This document shows, in pieces, positions 1 through 7,369 of a stretch of 15,452 bases of DNA. Location: positions 1 through 15,452 of the forward strand of contig JAISGW010000128.1 in assembly GCA_031262895.1 (NCBI GenBank). The letters run 5' to 3'. Under the pieces are notes generated by a model, which was not told the DNA's origin, did not search any database, and saw only the letters and a program-made list of their open reading frames with translations. The stretch comes from Tannerella sp. Lineage in GTDB: Bacteria > Bacteroidota > Bacteroidia > Bacteroidales > Tannerellaceae. The stretch's first letter is position 1. Each line of letters begins with the position of its first letter. A program made the position numbers and the translations under genes.

Positions 1-40
1 GATTGTTGCTACAATCCGTCATGTTCCAATACTTTTGCAT
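1..40 (-). CDS. Possible 5' end of a leftward gene running off the window
   Basis: On the minus strand an ATG at 40-38 opens a frame that stays free of stops to the window edge (M Q K Y W N M T D C S N N). It begins 22 nt downstream of a TACTTTTG box, a normal distance for a Bacteroidetes 5' leader. Only 13 codons are visible and no family can be recognised. A second in-frame ATG at 22-20 could be the start instead. This may simply be chance; confidence is low. Confidence 0.2.
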   Translation of the reverse strand, partial: MQKYWNMTDCSNN

Positions 41-70
41 CCACTTGCTGTGTTTGTGGTCGCAAAAGTA
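30..70. repeat. Perfect 9-bp inverted repeat, TACTTTTGC / GCAAAAGTA
   Basis: The left arm is at 30-38 and the right arm at 62-70, with a 23-bp spacer. Each arm contains a Bacteroidetes -7 box reading toward the spacer's far side: the right arm would fire leftward and the left arm rightward. No gene lies to the right in the sense direction, so the left arm is unlikely to be a useful promoter. It also overlaps the first codons of the possible leftward gene. Confidence 0.45.
63..70 (-). promoter_or_regulatory. Putative Bacteroidetes -7 promoter box (TACTTTTG), leftward
   Basis: The minus strand reads TACTTTTG from 70 to 63, a perfect TAnnTTTG match. A TTTG at 99-96 could act as the -33 element, but the 25-nt spacing is longer than the usual 19-21, which would suit an activator-dependent promoter. 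It would drive whatever gene starts near the left window edge. Confidence 0.4.
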
Positions 71-95
71 GAACGGCACCGCTTAGCACAGGTGA

Positions 96-129
96 CAAAT
101 CGTACAAAACAGAAACCAAATCATACAAA
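96..129. repeat. 13-bp direct repeat with 21-bp period upstream of the leftward promoter
   Basis: CAAATCGTACAAA (96-108) and CAAATCATACAAA (117-129) match at 12 of 13 positions and are exactly 21 bp apart, about two helical turns. They lie just upstream of the leftward -7 box at 63-70, where an activator would bind. Same-face tandem sites of this kind suit an AraC-type or response-regulator dimer. That role is inferred; no regulator gene is in the window. Confidence 0.4.
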
Positions 130-192
130 TTTAGGGGTTAGCAGCCAGGAGGCAGGATTTAGAAGTGAGATGAACCGTTCAGAGAGGAAGTT

Positions 193-1215
193 TCAATGGA
201 GTATCTTGTAGAGGAGTTCGCTCAGGATATCGGCATCGCTCATGTCGGCATTGCCTATGCCTTTCGAACATGCGTCGGCCAAGCGTATTTCCCGTATCAG
301 GGCGAACACCTTCATGGGTTTGAAATTACGGAGGCCTGTCTGATAATTCCGGAGTTGCCAGGAAGAGTGCAGCCCGAGGGCCGCCATCAAATTAGCGTCT
401 GACTTATTCTTCTCATAAAAGCAAATCATCAGGCCTGCAAAATAGTTGAAAAGCACCGGCAAGGTCATTTGTATGGGATTGGCCTTGGGATTCATCTCGA
501 AATACTTGGCAATGCGGTTCGCTTTTAAGACATCTTTGACGGCAAGGGCGTTCAACAATTCGTAGTTATTGTATTCCTTGCTGATGCCCACATTGTTCTC
601 TATCATTTCGGCCGTGATACGCTTGGGGCCGTTGTCCGGAAGCAAAACGGCCAGCTTGTCCAGGTCCTTGCATAGCCGCTCCAAATCGTTTCCCAAATAA
701 TCGGCCAGCATTTGCGTTCCCTTAGGCTCTATGCTCAAGCCCCGTTCCTTTAAAATTCCGGTGATGAAAGCGGGCATGCTGCTATCACGCAATTTTTTCG
801 AATTGAATACGAGGCCCGTCTTCTCGGCAGCAACAGCCAAGGCCTTATGCCCGTTAAGGGTCTTGTAATTGTAATTGATGACCAGCACGGTTGATTTCAA
901 GGGGTTCTTCACGTAATTGGCCAGCAGTTCAATGTCGCGCACCAATTGGGCTTCGCGCACGACGACCAGTTGATATTCCGACATCATGGGATAGCGCCTG
1001 GCGGCGTTAAAAATTTTCGTTCCGTCGGTGTCGGCGCCGTAAAAAATGGTTTGGTTGAAGTCGCGTTCTGATTCCGTCAGCACCGTTTCGAGCAGCAAGT
1101 CCGTGATTTTGTCAATAAAATAAGGTTCTTCGCCCTGCAAGATATAAACGGGCGCGAATTTACGGGCGCGAATGTCGCGACATATTTCCTCAAAACTGTG
1201 TTCTGTTTTTGCCAT
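193..1215 (-). CDS. holA: DNA polymerase III subunit delta
   Basis: This is the delta subunit of the DNA polymerase III clamp loader, which opens the beta sliding clamp during its loading onto primed DNA. The 340-residue product is close to the usual length (about 340). The N-terminus (FAPVYILQGEEPYFIDKI) is the typical HolA opening, an AAA+-like fold without a working P-loop. The middle part contains the conserved stretch around 'LERLCKDLDKLAVLL', and the C-terminal helical collar domain follows. The start ATG lies 6 nt after the stop of the AMP nucleosidase gene, so the two are probably co-transcribed. No clear terminator is visible after the stop; TGAACCGTTCA at 171-181 is palindromic, but with a single-base centre. 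The identification is firm and the operon is inferred. Confidence 0.93.
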   Translation of the reverse strand: MAKTEHSFEEICRDIRARKFAPVYILQGEEPYFIDKITDLLLETVLTESERDFNQTIFYGADTDGTKIFNAARRYPMMSEYQLVVVREAQLVRDIELLANYVKNPLKSTVLVINYNYKTLNGHKALAVAAEKTGLVFNSKKLRDSSMPAFITGILKERGLSIEPKGTQMLADYLGNDLERLCKDLDKLAVLLPDNGPKRITAEMIENNVGISKEYNNYELLNALAVKDVLKANRIAKYFEMNPKANPIQMTLPVLFNYFAGLMICFYEKNKSDANLMAALGLHSSWQLRNYQTGLRNFKPMKVFALIREIRLADACSKGIGNADMSDADILSELLYKILH

Positions 1216-1221
1216 TGTCTC

Positions 1222-1998
1222 TTACCAATTAAAACGTATATGCCGGATCGTCTTCTTGCCGTCAATGATTTGTTGCAAGGCCTCAATGCCGAGAGTGACA
1301 TGCAGGGGGGCAAAGTCGCGGGAAATACGTTTGTCGCTCTCTTCCGTCTTGATGCCCTCTTCTTCCATGGGCATGTCGGAAATCATGAGCAAGGCGCCGG
1401 TGGGTATCTCATTGACAAAGCCTGCCGTGAGCAGGGTGGCCGTTTCCATATCAATGCCGGTAGCATGCGTCTTGCGGAGGTACTCCTTGAAATTGTCGTC
1501 ATATTCCCAGACGCGGCGGTTGGTAGTGTACACGGTACCCGTCCAGTAATCGTGTCCATAGTCGCGAATGGCAGAGGAAATGGCACGCATCATGGAAAAG
1601 GCCGGCAAGGAGGGCACTTCGGGCGGCAAGTATTCATTGGAGGTGCCCTCTCCACGTATGGCGGCTATGGGTAAAAGGAAATCACCCTCTTTATTGGCGC
1701 GTTTCAACCCGCCGCATTTACCGAGGAAAAGCACGGCTTTGGGATGGACGGCTGAAAGCAGGTCCATGATGGTAGCCGCGTTGGCACTGCCCATACCGAA
1801 ATTAATCATCATGATGCGACCCGAAGAAGCATTGGGCATGGAAGCCTTTTGTCCGCAAATCCCCACGTGGAAATGCTCGGCAAACAACTCAACGTATTTA
1901 GGGAAATTGGTTAACAGGATATGCTCGGGAAATTCTTCCAATGGCCGTTCCGTATAGCGTGGTAACCAGTTTTCAACGATTTCTTGTTTTGTCTTCAT
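1222..1998 (-). CDS. amn: AMP nucleosidase (short Bacteroidetes form)
   Basis: Predicted to hydrolyse AMP to adenine and ribose 5-phosphate in the cytoplasm, feeding purine salvage. The 258-residue protein is a single nucleoside phosphorylase/hydrolase domain. It shows a phosphate-loop-like GMGSANAA (68-75), GKCGGL (93-98), the purine/ribose-binding GIDMETATL (181-189, with E185) and MISDMP (205-210), whose D208 matches the catalytic Asp of the family. E. coli Amn is much longer (about 484 residues) because of an N-terminal regulatory domain that is absent here, so the allosteric control known there may not apply. The gene lies 25 nt downstream of the AAA-ATPase/nuclease gene and 6 nt upstream of holA, all on the same strand. 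No -7 box is visible in the 25-nt gap, which suggests read-through from upstream. Substrate specificity is assigned by family only. Confidence 0.85.
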   Translation of the reverse strand: MKTKQEIVENWLPRYTERPLEEFPEHILLTNFPKYVELFAEHFHVGICGQKASMPNASSGRIMMINFGMGSANAATIMDLLSAVHPKAVLFLGKCGGLKRANKEGDFLLPIAAIRGEGTSNEYLPPEVPSLPAFSMMRAISSAIRDYGHDYWTGTVYTTNRRVWEYDDNFKEYLRKTHATGIDMETATLLTAGFVNEIPTGALLMISDMPMEEEGIKTEESDKRISRDFAPLHVTLGIEALQQIIDGKKTIRHIRFNW

Positions 1999-2023
1999 AA
2001 AGGACTGTCTTTTATATGTCTTC

Positions 2024-3595
2024 CTATCCCACTAACCAGCGGCTGAGGGTGCGGGTCTCGATGCTGAAGGCGGCGCCTATCTTGACGAGACGCTTGCCGG
2101 ATACTTGGTACGGCGTAGCGTAGCCCTTCTCCTCAATTTGTTGCAAGGCTTCCTCGGCCGTGCCCTTGCCGTCCAGCTTGAACTCAAAGACGTAGACTGC
2201 ATCGGGCATCTCTACTATAGCATCGGCACGGCCGGCCGCACTTGATTCCTCCACTCGGATGCGCTCGCCCATCAACGAGAAGAGCAGATAGAAGACCGTC
2301 TGGTAATCCTTCTCCGTCTTGTTGTTCAGCTCGTAAGGGATGTTGGAAAAGAAGGCTTGCAGGCGCTGCATGAAGCTTTCCACTTCCCCTTTCAAGAGGT
2401 CGTTCAGGAACATGCCGATGCCGAATTCCGTACTCCTGTTCTTGAAAATAGGCGAAAAAGCGGGTAGCAATTCCCGTATGAAGCCGTACTTCACTTCCTC
2501 GTTCGGGTAGCCTAAAATAAAGCTGCCGGTCAAGTCGTCATAGCCCTTGATGCTCAAGTAACCGCTTTGATATAGGATGGGCACCGGGTCGGAAGTATCA
2601 ATGCGGTAGTCGTCAATGGCGGTGGCATCAATGAGAATGTCTTTCTCCAAGCGGCGCACGTCCATCTCGCCACGCTTTACCATCTTCACCAAGAAGGTCG
2701 GCGTACCGGTCTGGAACCAATAGTCGGCAAAGCGTCCCTGGGCGAAGGTGTTCAAAAGGCTGAAAGGATTATATACATCCTCCTTCCCTTCGGAGAAGTG
2801 GTAGCCGTCGTAACGCTTCTTCACCTCGGCGAGCACCTCGGCGTAACTCATACTCCTTCTTTCGGCCAACTCGTGAAGTTCAGGATCAAAATTATTTTTT
2901 AGCTCCGTTTCCGTGATACCGCAGATGTCCGCATAGCTTTCATTCAGGCTGATGTCCTGCAGCTGGTTCAAGTCACTGAAAATGCTGACTTTGGAGAATT
3001 TCGTCACCCCTGTCAGGAAAGCGAAGCGCAAGTAAGGGTCGGCCGTCTTCAACACGCCGTAAAAACCCTTGAGAGCCTTGCGCAGCTCCTCGTTGACTTC
3101 CGGATTGTCCAGCGTGGCCAAGAGCGGCTTGTCATATTCGTCTATAAGCACGACGACCCGTTGACCCGTCTGTTTGTAGGCTTGTTCTATTACATTGATG
3201 AAACGGATTTCGGGTCTGTCGGCCTGCTTTTCGAGGCCGTATTCTTTTTCCCATTTTCTCAGGTGCATGTCCAGTATGGCATCCAAGTCACTCAATTGGC
3301 GGTAGTTCATCCCGTTTAGGTCCAGATGCAGCACGGGATGTACCGGCCATTCCTTCTTGTCCAACTCCGCCAGGGCGAGACCCTCGAAAAGCTCCTTCTT
3401 ACCGAGGAAGTAAGCCTTCATGGTGGAGAGCAGCAGGCTCTTGCCGAAACGGCGCGGCCGGCCGAGAAAATACGGACAACTGTTTTGTGTCAACCGATAC
3501 ACGTAGGCCGTTTTATCCACGTACAAAAAACCTTCCGTACACAGTTTCTCAAAATCTTGTATGCCTATGGGCAGCTTGCGTCTATTTGTCGTCAT
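2024..3595 (-). CDS. AAA-ATPase-like domain / PD-(D/E)XK nuclease-like protein
   Basis: A 523-residue protein with the two-part build of the PF09820 (AAA-ATPase_like) plus PF08011 (PD-(D/E)XK, formerly DUF1703) family. The N-terminus has the family signature IGIQDFEKL...GFLYVDKT, then a P-loop with atypical spacing, GRPRRFGKS (45-53). A Walker-B-like strand (RVVVLIDEYDKPLL) follows at about 145-160. The C-terminus carries a nuclease-like core: D458 in 'GRADAIVE' and E471-F-K473 in 'VFEFKLD', so the D...ExK triad looks intact. The length is normal and there is no frameshift. The biological role of the family is not established; it is often multi-copy in Bacteroidetes and has been suspected of nucleic-acid processing or mobile behaviour. 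Base composition resembles its neighbours. It has its own promoter and an unusually good SD site, and sits upstream of amn-holA, possibly as an insertion into an older operon. Confidence 0.85.
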   Translation of the reverse strand: MTTNRRKLPIGIQDFEKLCTEGFLYVDKTAYVYRLTQNSCPYFLGRPRRFGKSLLLSTMKAYFLGKKELFEGLALAELDKKEWPVHPVLHLDLNGMNYRQLSDLDAILDMHLRKWEKEYGLEKQADRPEIRFINVIEQAYKQTGQRVVVLIDEYDKPLLATLDNPEVNEELRKALKGFYGVLKTADPYLRFAFLTGVTKFSKVSIFSDLNQLQDISLNESYADICGITETELKNNFDPELHELAERRSMSYAEVLAEVKKRYDGYHFSEGKEDVYNPFSLLNTFAQGRFADYWFQTGTPTFLVKMVKRGEMDVRRLEKDILIDATAIDDYRIDTSDPVPILYQSGYLSIKGYDDLTGSFILGYPNEEVKYGFIRELLPAFSPIFKNRSTEFGIGMFLNDLLKGEVESFMQRLQAFFSNIPYELNNKTEKDYQTVFYLLFSLMGERIRVEESSAAGRADAIVEMPDAVYVFEFKLDGKGTAEEALQQIEEKGYATPYQVSGKRLVKIGAAFSIETRTLSRWLVG

Positions 3596-3601
3596 AAAAT
3601 A

Positions 3602-3626
3602 CTCCTTCCTGTTTCTTACAAAGGTA
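3602..3626 (-). promoter_or_regulatory. Promoter -7 box and strong SD site for the AAA-ATPase/nuclease gene
   Basis: The minus strand reads TACCTTTG from 3626 to 3619, a perfect TAnnTTTG match. Downstream, AGGAAGGAG (3610-3602) ends 6 nt before the ATG at 3595. A long purine-rich Shine-Dalgarno like this is unusual in Bacteroidetes and supports the chosen start. No convincing -33 TTTG was found at the standard spacing. Confidence 0.55.
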
Positions 3627-3678
3627 AGGTCTTTTTGCGAAAAAGCTTTGCTTCCTCACAAAGATGTCTTGCTTCGCC

Positions 3679-3697
3679 TAACTCATAACTCATAACT
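3679..3697. repeat. Short tandem repeat, TAACTCA x2.7
   Basis: TAACTCA TAACTCA TAACT runs from 3679 to 3697 in the spacer between the divergent nuclease and PspC genes, 7 bp before the PspC promoter's -7 box. It occupies the place where a -33 element would be expected, and a change in repeat number would alter promoter spacing. Such heptamer runs could also be neutral intergenic filler. Confidence 0.5.
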
Positions 3698-3703
3698 TTC
3701 CAC

Positions 3704-3711
3704 TACTTTTG
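3704..3711 (+). promoter_or_regulatory. Putative -7 promoter box (TACTTTTG) for the pspC-uvrB operon
   Basis: TACTTTTG is a perfect match to the Bacteroidetes sigma-ABfr -7 consensus, 29 nt before the PspC start codon at 3741. There is no TTTG at the canonical 19-21 nt upstream; that position is taken by the TAACTCA repeat. Confidence 0.55.
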
Positions 3712-3740
3712 CCAAAGAATCAAATATAAAAAACAGAATT

Positions 3741-3950
3741 ATGGGATCAGATAAAAGACTTCAACGTTCGTCCAACAAGATGATAGCCGGCGTATGCGGC
3801 GGAATTGCCGATTATTTCGGCTTGGACGTCACCTTGATACGCGTAATTTACGTGCTGGTCAGCATCTTTTCGGTAGCCTTCCCAGGAGTCATCGCCTACC
3901 TGATACTGTGGCTCATCATGCCGGCGCCGGACAAGCAACTCCCGCTATGA
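3741..3950 (+). CDS. Small PspC-domain membrane protein
   Basis: A 69-residue protein that is almost entirely one PspC domain. It shows the signature 'NKMIAGVCGGIADYFGLDVTLIRVIYVL' (split at the membrane boundary), followed by a hydrophobic segment (about 36-61) ending in 'LWLIMPAP'. In Enterobacteria PspC is an inner-membrane partner of the phage-shock response. Stand-alone small PspC proteins in Bacteroidetes have no assigned role, so membrane-stress sensing here is only inference from the family. Its stop codon overlaps the uvrB start (ATGA at 3947-3950), which implies translational coupling to a DNA-repair gene. A -7 promoter box lies 29 nt upstream. Not named pspC, because orthology to the psp operon gene is not shown. 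Confidence 0.88.
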   Translation: MGSDKRLQRSSNKMIAGVCGGIADYFGLDVTLIRVIYVLVSIFSVAFPGVIAYLILWLIMPAPDKQLPL

Positions 3951-5968
3951 ACTTCGAACTGGAATCGCCGTTCCAACCGACAGGCGACCAGCCGGAAGCC
4001 ATCGCCGCCCTGACGGAAGGGTTGGGAAACGGCATCCCTTATCAGACGCTGCTGGGCGTTACCGGTTCGGGCAAGACCTTCACGGTGGCCAATGTCATCC
4101 GCAACGTGCAACGCCCCACGCTGGTGCTCAGCCACAACAAGACCTTGGCCGCCCAGCTGTACGGGGAGTTTAAAGCCTTCTTTCCCAAGAATGCCGTGGA
4201 ATATTTCGTATCCTATTACGATTATTACCAGCCGGAAGCTTATATCCCCACCACCGACACTTACATTGAGAAAGACCTCCAAATCAACCGCGAGATAGAC
4301 AAGTTACGTCTCCGCACTACGGCTTCCCTGCTTTCCGGCCGCCGCGACGTGATTGTGGTTTCTTCGGTGTCTTGCCTTTACGGCATGGCCGACCACAGGG
4401 CTTTCGCCCAGCAGGTCATCCATGTAGAGACGGGCATGAAAATCGTGCGCGACCAGTTCCTGCGCCGTTTGGTGAGCGCCTTGTACGTGAACAACAAGCT
4501 GGATTTTGAAAGCGGCACCTTTCGGGTGAACGGCGATACCGTTGATGTCTTCCCAGCCATCGAATCTTTCGACGGCGTGGCTTACCATATTGAGTTCTGG
4601 GGCGACGAGGTGGAACGCATCTCCTCCTTCGCCCCGCTGACGGGACAGGAAATCAGCGAACAGAGCGAACTGAACATCTATCCGACCAACCTCTTTGTCA
4701 CCACGCAGGAACGCATCAATCAGGCGCTCGGCCAAATCGACGTGGACTTGGGCCGCCAAGTGGAATACTTCAAGGAGATAGGCAAGCCTTACGAAGCCAA
4801 ACGCCTGTACGAACGCGTGACTTTCGACCTGGAAATGATACGTGAGCTGGGGTATTGCTCCGGCATAGAAAACTATTCGCGCTATCTGGACGGCCGCCAA
4901 CCGGGCGAACGTCCTTACTGCCTGCTGGATTACTTCCCGGAAGATTATCTGCTGGTCGTCGACGAAAGCCATGTGACGCTTCCCCAAGTGCGGGCCATGT
5001 ACGGGGGAGACCGTTCCCGCAAGCAGAATCTCGTGGAATACGGCTTCCGCCTGCCTGCCGCCCTCGACAACCGCCCCCTGACCTTCGAGGAATTCGAATC
5101 GCTCACGCCGACAGCCATCTTCGTGAGTGCCACGCCCGCCGAATACGAGCTGGCCAAGAGCGAAGGCATCGTCGTCGACCAAGTGATACGCCCCACCGGA
5201 CTCTTAGACCCGGCCATAGAAATACGGCCTACCTTGAACCAGATAGACGACCTGATGGAAGAAATTGCCAAACGCACGGCCATCGGCGAACGTACTTTAG
5301 TGACTACCCTCACCAAACGCATGGCCGAGGAACTGACCGAATACCTGCTCCGCATGGGCGTGGCTTGCAATTACATACACAGCGACGTCAAAACCTTTGA
5401 CCGCGTGCAAATCATGGACGACCTGCGCAAGGGCGTCTACAACGTGCTGGTCGGCGTGAACCTGCTCCGCGAAGGGCTGGACTTGCCCGAAGTCTCCCTC
5501 GTCGCCATACTCGACGCCGATAAGGAAGGCTTCCTGCGTTCGCACCGTTCGCTCACCCAGACGGCCGGACGTGCCGCCCGCAACGTGCACGGCAAAGTGA
5601 TTTTCTATGCCGACACCATCACGGAAAGCATGCAACTGACCATCAACGAAACGAACCGCCGACGCGAAAAGCAAATGGCTTACAACGAGAAGCACGGCAT
5701 CACGCCCACGCAAGCCGTCAAGGCAGGCAGCGCCGCCCTCCTCTCCGAACGCACGGAAACGACGCAAAACGCCTACATCGAGCCGGAGCCTTCGTTGGCC
5801 GCCGACCCGGTAGTACAATATATGACCCGGCCGCAATTGGAAAAGGCCATCGAACATACAAAGAAACTCATGGCCGATGCGGCCAAGAAATTGGAGTTCA
5901 TCGAAGCCGCACAATACCGCGACGAGATGCTCCGTTTGCAAGACAAATTAAGTACAATGAAAGAATGA
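3947..5968 (+). CDS. uvrB: Excinuclease ABC subunit UvrB
   Basis: UvrB is the damage-verification helicase-like subunit of nucleotide excision repair. It is loaded by UvrA and recruits UvrC for incision. The 673-residue product matches the family length. Seen in order: the N-terminal 'FELESPFQPTGDQPEAI'; Walker A GVTGSGKT (37-44); the beta-hairpin region YYDYYQPEAYIP at about 90-100; Walker B DESH (339-342); helicase motifs V and VI ('NLLREGLDLPEVSLVAILDADKEG' in two parts, then 'QTAGRAARN'); and a C-terminal UVR domain ('IEHTKKLMADAAKKLEFIEAAQYRDEM') that binds UvrC. The frame is open further upstream, but the ATG at 3947 gives the canonical N-terminus and forms an ATGA overlap with the PspC gene. 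A second ATGA overlap links it to the next gene. Confidence 0.98.
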   Translation: MNFELESPFQPTGDQPEAIAALTEGLGNGIPYQTLLGVTGSGKTFTVANVIRNVQRPTLVLSHNKTLAAQLYGEFKAFFPKNAVEYFVSYYDYYQPEAYIPTTDTYIEKDLQINREIDKLRLRTTASLLSGRRDVIVVSSVSCLYGMADHRAFAQQVIHVETGMKIVRDQFLRRLVSALYVNNKLDFESGTFRVNGDTVDVFPAIESFDGVAYHIEFWGDEVERISSFAPLTGQEISEQSELNIYPTNLFVTTQERINQALGQIDVDLGRQVEYFKEIGKPYEAKRLYERVTFDLEMIRELGYCSGIENYSRYLDGRQPGERPYCLLDYFPEDYLLVVDESHVTLPQVRAMYGGDRSRKQNLVEYGFRLPAALDNRPLTFEEFESLTPTAIFVSATPAEYELAKSEGIVVDQVIRPTGLLDPAIEIRPTLNQIDDLMEEIAKRTAIGERTLVTTLTKRMAEELTEYLLRMGVACNYIHSDVKTFDRVQIMDDLRKGVYNVLVGVNLLREGLDLPEVSLVAILDADKEGFLRSHRSLTQTAGRAARNVHGKVIFYADTITESMQLTINETNRRREKQMAYNEKHGITPTQAVKAGSAALLSERTETTQNAYIEPEPSLAADPVVQYMTRPQLEKAIEHTKKLMADAAKKLEFIEAAQYRDEMLRLQDKLSTMKE

Positions 5969-6855
5969 AACGATTCATACCCTTCAAACTCGCCTTCCTC
6001 CTCTGCCTGCTGCCGGCCGCCGCCCTTTCCCAAACGAAAGCCGTGTACTGCCAACCCGAGGACAGCCTTATCTTCCATCAATACATCCATTACATGGCCG
6101 GGCACGACAGCCTGCCCTACGACTCCCTCGTCGTGCGGACAGCCTTGTATTTTCTGGGGAAGCCCTATGTGGCCTCCACGCTGGAGCATGAGCCGGAATG
6201 CTTAGTCGTGAACCTGCGGCAGTTCGACTGCACCACCTTCGTGGAGAGCGTCCTTGCACTCACGCGCACCTTTGCCGAAGGCGACACCAGCTTTACGGCT
6301 TATTGCGACAATTTGCGCTTCCTGCGTTATCGTGACGGCATCATCCGCAATTATACCGACCGCCTGCATTATTCCTCCGACTGGTTCTACGAGAACAACC
6401 GCAAAGGTATCGTGCGTTATCAGGGGAAAAGCCACGGACTGTATCCCTATCATTTTAAGCTAAACTTCATGTCGAAACATCCGGACAATTACCGCCAACT
6501 GAAGTCTGATTCGGATTTTGTCGCCGCCATGCGAATTGTCGAAAAAAGGATTAGCGCCCGCGACTCTTTCTATTATTATATACCGGCAGGCGGCATTGAC
6601 AGCATAGCAACCCGCATCCCTTCCGGCGACATGCTCGGCTTCGTTACTACGGTCAAAGGTTTGGACATCGGGCACCTGGGCATCACTTACCGAAGGAACG
6701 GGGTACTGACTTTTATCAATGCCTCATCCAAATCCATGAAGGTGGAAGTTTATAAGGGTTCGCTGTCGCAATACGTAAAGGAAAGGCCGCACTGCCCCGG
6801 CATCATGCTGGCTCGTCCCCTACCCCGCCAGCCTTTGCCTTCTGGAAAAAACTGA
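5965..6855 (+). CDS. DUF1460 (N-acetylmuramoyl-L-alanine amidase-like) exported protein
   Basis: A 296-residue protein with an N-terminal signal peptide: a basic start, a hydrophobic core at residues 8-20 and likely cleavage near ALSQ at 20-23. The mature part fits the DUF1460 family (PF07313), an NlpC/P60-like papain fold. The probable catalytic Cys is C89 in 'QFDCTTFVES' and the probable His is H237 in 'DIGHLGIT'; the 'PSGDMLGFV' loop precedes the His, as in the family. Likely role: periplasmic cleavage in peptidoglycan or muropeptides. The exact bond is not deducible from sequence. No lipobox cysteine is seen at the cleavage site. It starts inside the uvrB stop (ATGA) and overlaps the end of rsmD on the other strand by 53 bp, leaving no room for an ordinary intergenic terminator. 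Confidence 0.85.
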   Translation: MKRFIPFKLAFLLCLLPAAALSQTKAVYCQPEDSLIFHQYIHYMAGHDSLPYDSLVVRTALYFLGKPYVASTLEHEPECLVVNLRQFDCTTFVESVLALTRTFAEGDTSFTAYCDNLRFLRYRDGIIRNYTDRLHYSSDWFYENNRKGIVRYQGKSHGLYPYHFKLNFMSKHPDNYRQLKSDSDFVAAMRIVEKRISARDSFYYYIPAGGIDSIATRIPSGDMLGFVTTVKGLDIGHLGITYRRNGVLTFINASSKSMKVEVYKGSLSQYVKERPHCPGIMLARPLPRQPLPSGKN

Positions 6856-7369
6856 AATTGACCGCACCATACACGCGCTTCTCCCGGAATCCTTCTATTT
6901 GCGAGAAATCGTAATTGGAAGGATGTTCCTTGACGAAAGTGCCACCCAGCCGCAGACGGGCAGCATCAAGGACAAGCTTTGGCACCTCCGGTAACTGCTC
7001 CAAAGCGTACGGCGGATCGGCAAAGACGAAGTCGAAACTTTCCGACGTCCTGTTCAAATAACGGAAAGCATCGGTGCAGAAGAGTTGCAGCCGTTCGGTC
7101 TTCAATTCACGGGCCACCTTGCCGATGAAGGCGGCATGAGTCCGGTTCTTCTCAACGGCCACCACCCGCGCGCAGCCGCGCGAAAGCAATTCGAAAGAAA
7201 TGCTGCCTGTGCCTGCGAAAAGGTCCAAGGCCGACAAGCCTTCCCAATCCATCCAATTATCCAATACGTTGAAAAGATTTTCCTTGGCAAAGTCTGTCGT
7301 CGGCCTTGCGTCGAAGGAAGGGGGTGGGGTAAAACGGCGGTGCCCGTATTGTCCGCTGATTATTCGCAT
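6803..7369 (-). CDS. rsmD: 16S rRNA (guanine(966)-N(2))-methyltransferase
   Basis: RsmD uses S-adenosylmethionine to methylate N2 of G966 of 16S rRNA in the assembled small subunit. The 188-residue product has the family N-terminus (MRIISG...GRRF-like, here 'GQYGHRRF'), the RPTTDFAKENLF motif (22-33), SAM-binding motif I DLFAGTGS (49-56) and the catalytic DPPY (118-121). The C-terminus is a little longer than the core and ends in a Gly/Lys-rich tail encoded in the stretch that overlaps the DUF1460 gene. The start overlaps the DUF3822 stop by 10 bp, so the two are translationally linked. Confidence 0.94.
   Translation of the reverse strand: MRIISGQYGHRRFTPPPSFDARPTTDFAKENLFNVLDNWMDWEGLSALDLFAGTGSISFELLSRGCARVVAVEKNRTHAAFIGKVARELKTERLQLFCTDAFRYLNRTSESFDFVFADPPYALEQLPEVPKLVLDAARLRLGGTFVKEHPSNYDFSQIEGFREKRVYGAVNFSFFQKAKAGGVGDEPA

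Noticed and set aside
30..37. TACTTTTG on the plus strand as a rightward promoter
   Set aside because: The next gene to the right (holA) is on the opposite strand; nothing is there to transcribe.
171..181. TGAACCGTTCA palindrome as the holA terminator
   Set aside because: It has a single-base centre, cannot form a normal hairpin loop, and no T-tract follows.
3794..3946. Upstream extension of the uvrB frame by 51 codons
   Set aside because: It lies wholly inside the PspC gene, and the translation does not look like UvrB. The ATG at 3947 gives the canonical N-terminus.
4304..5182. 292-residue leftward open frame
   Set aside because: Antisense shadow of uvrB in a GC-rich gene; no domain recognised.
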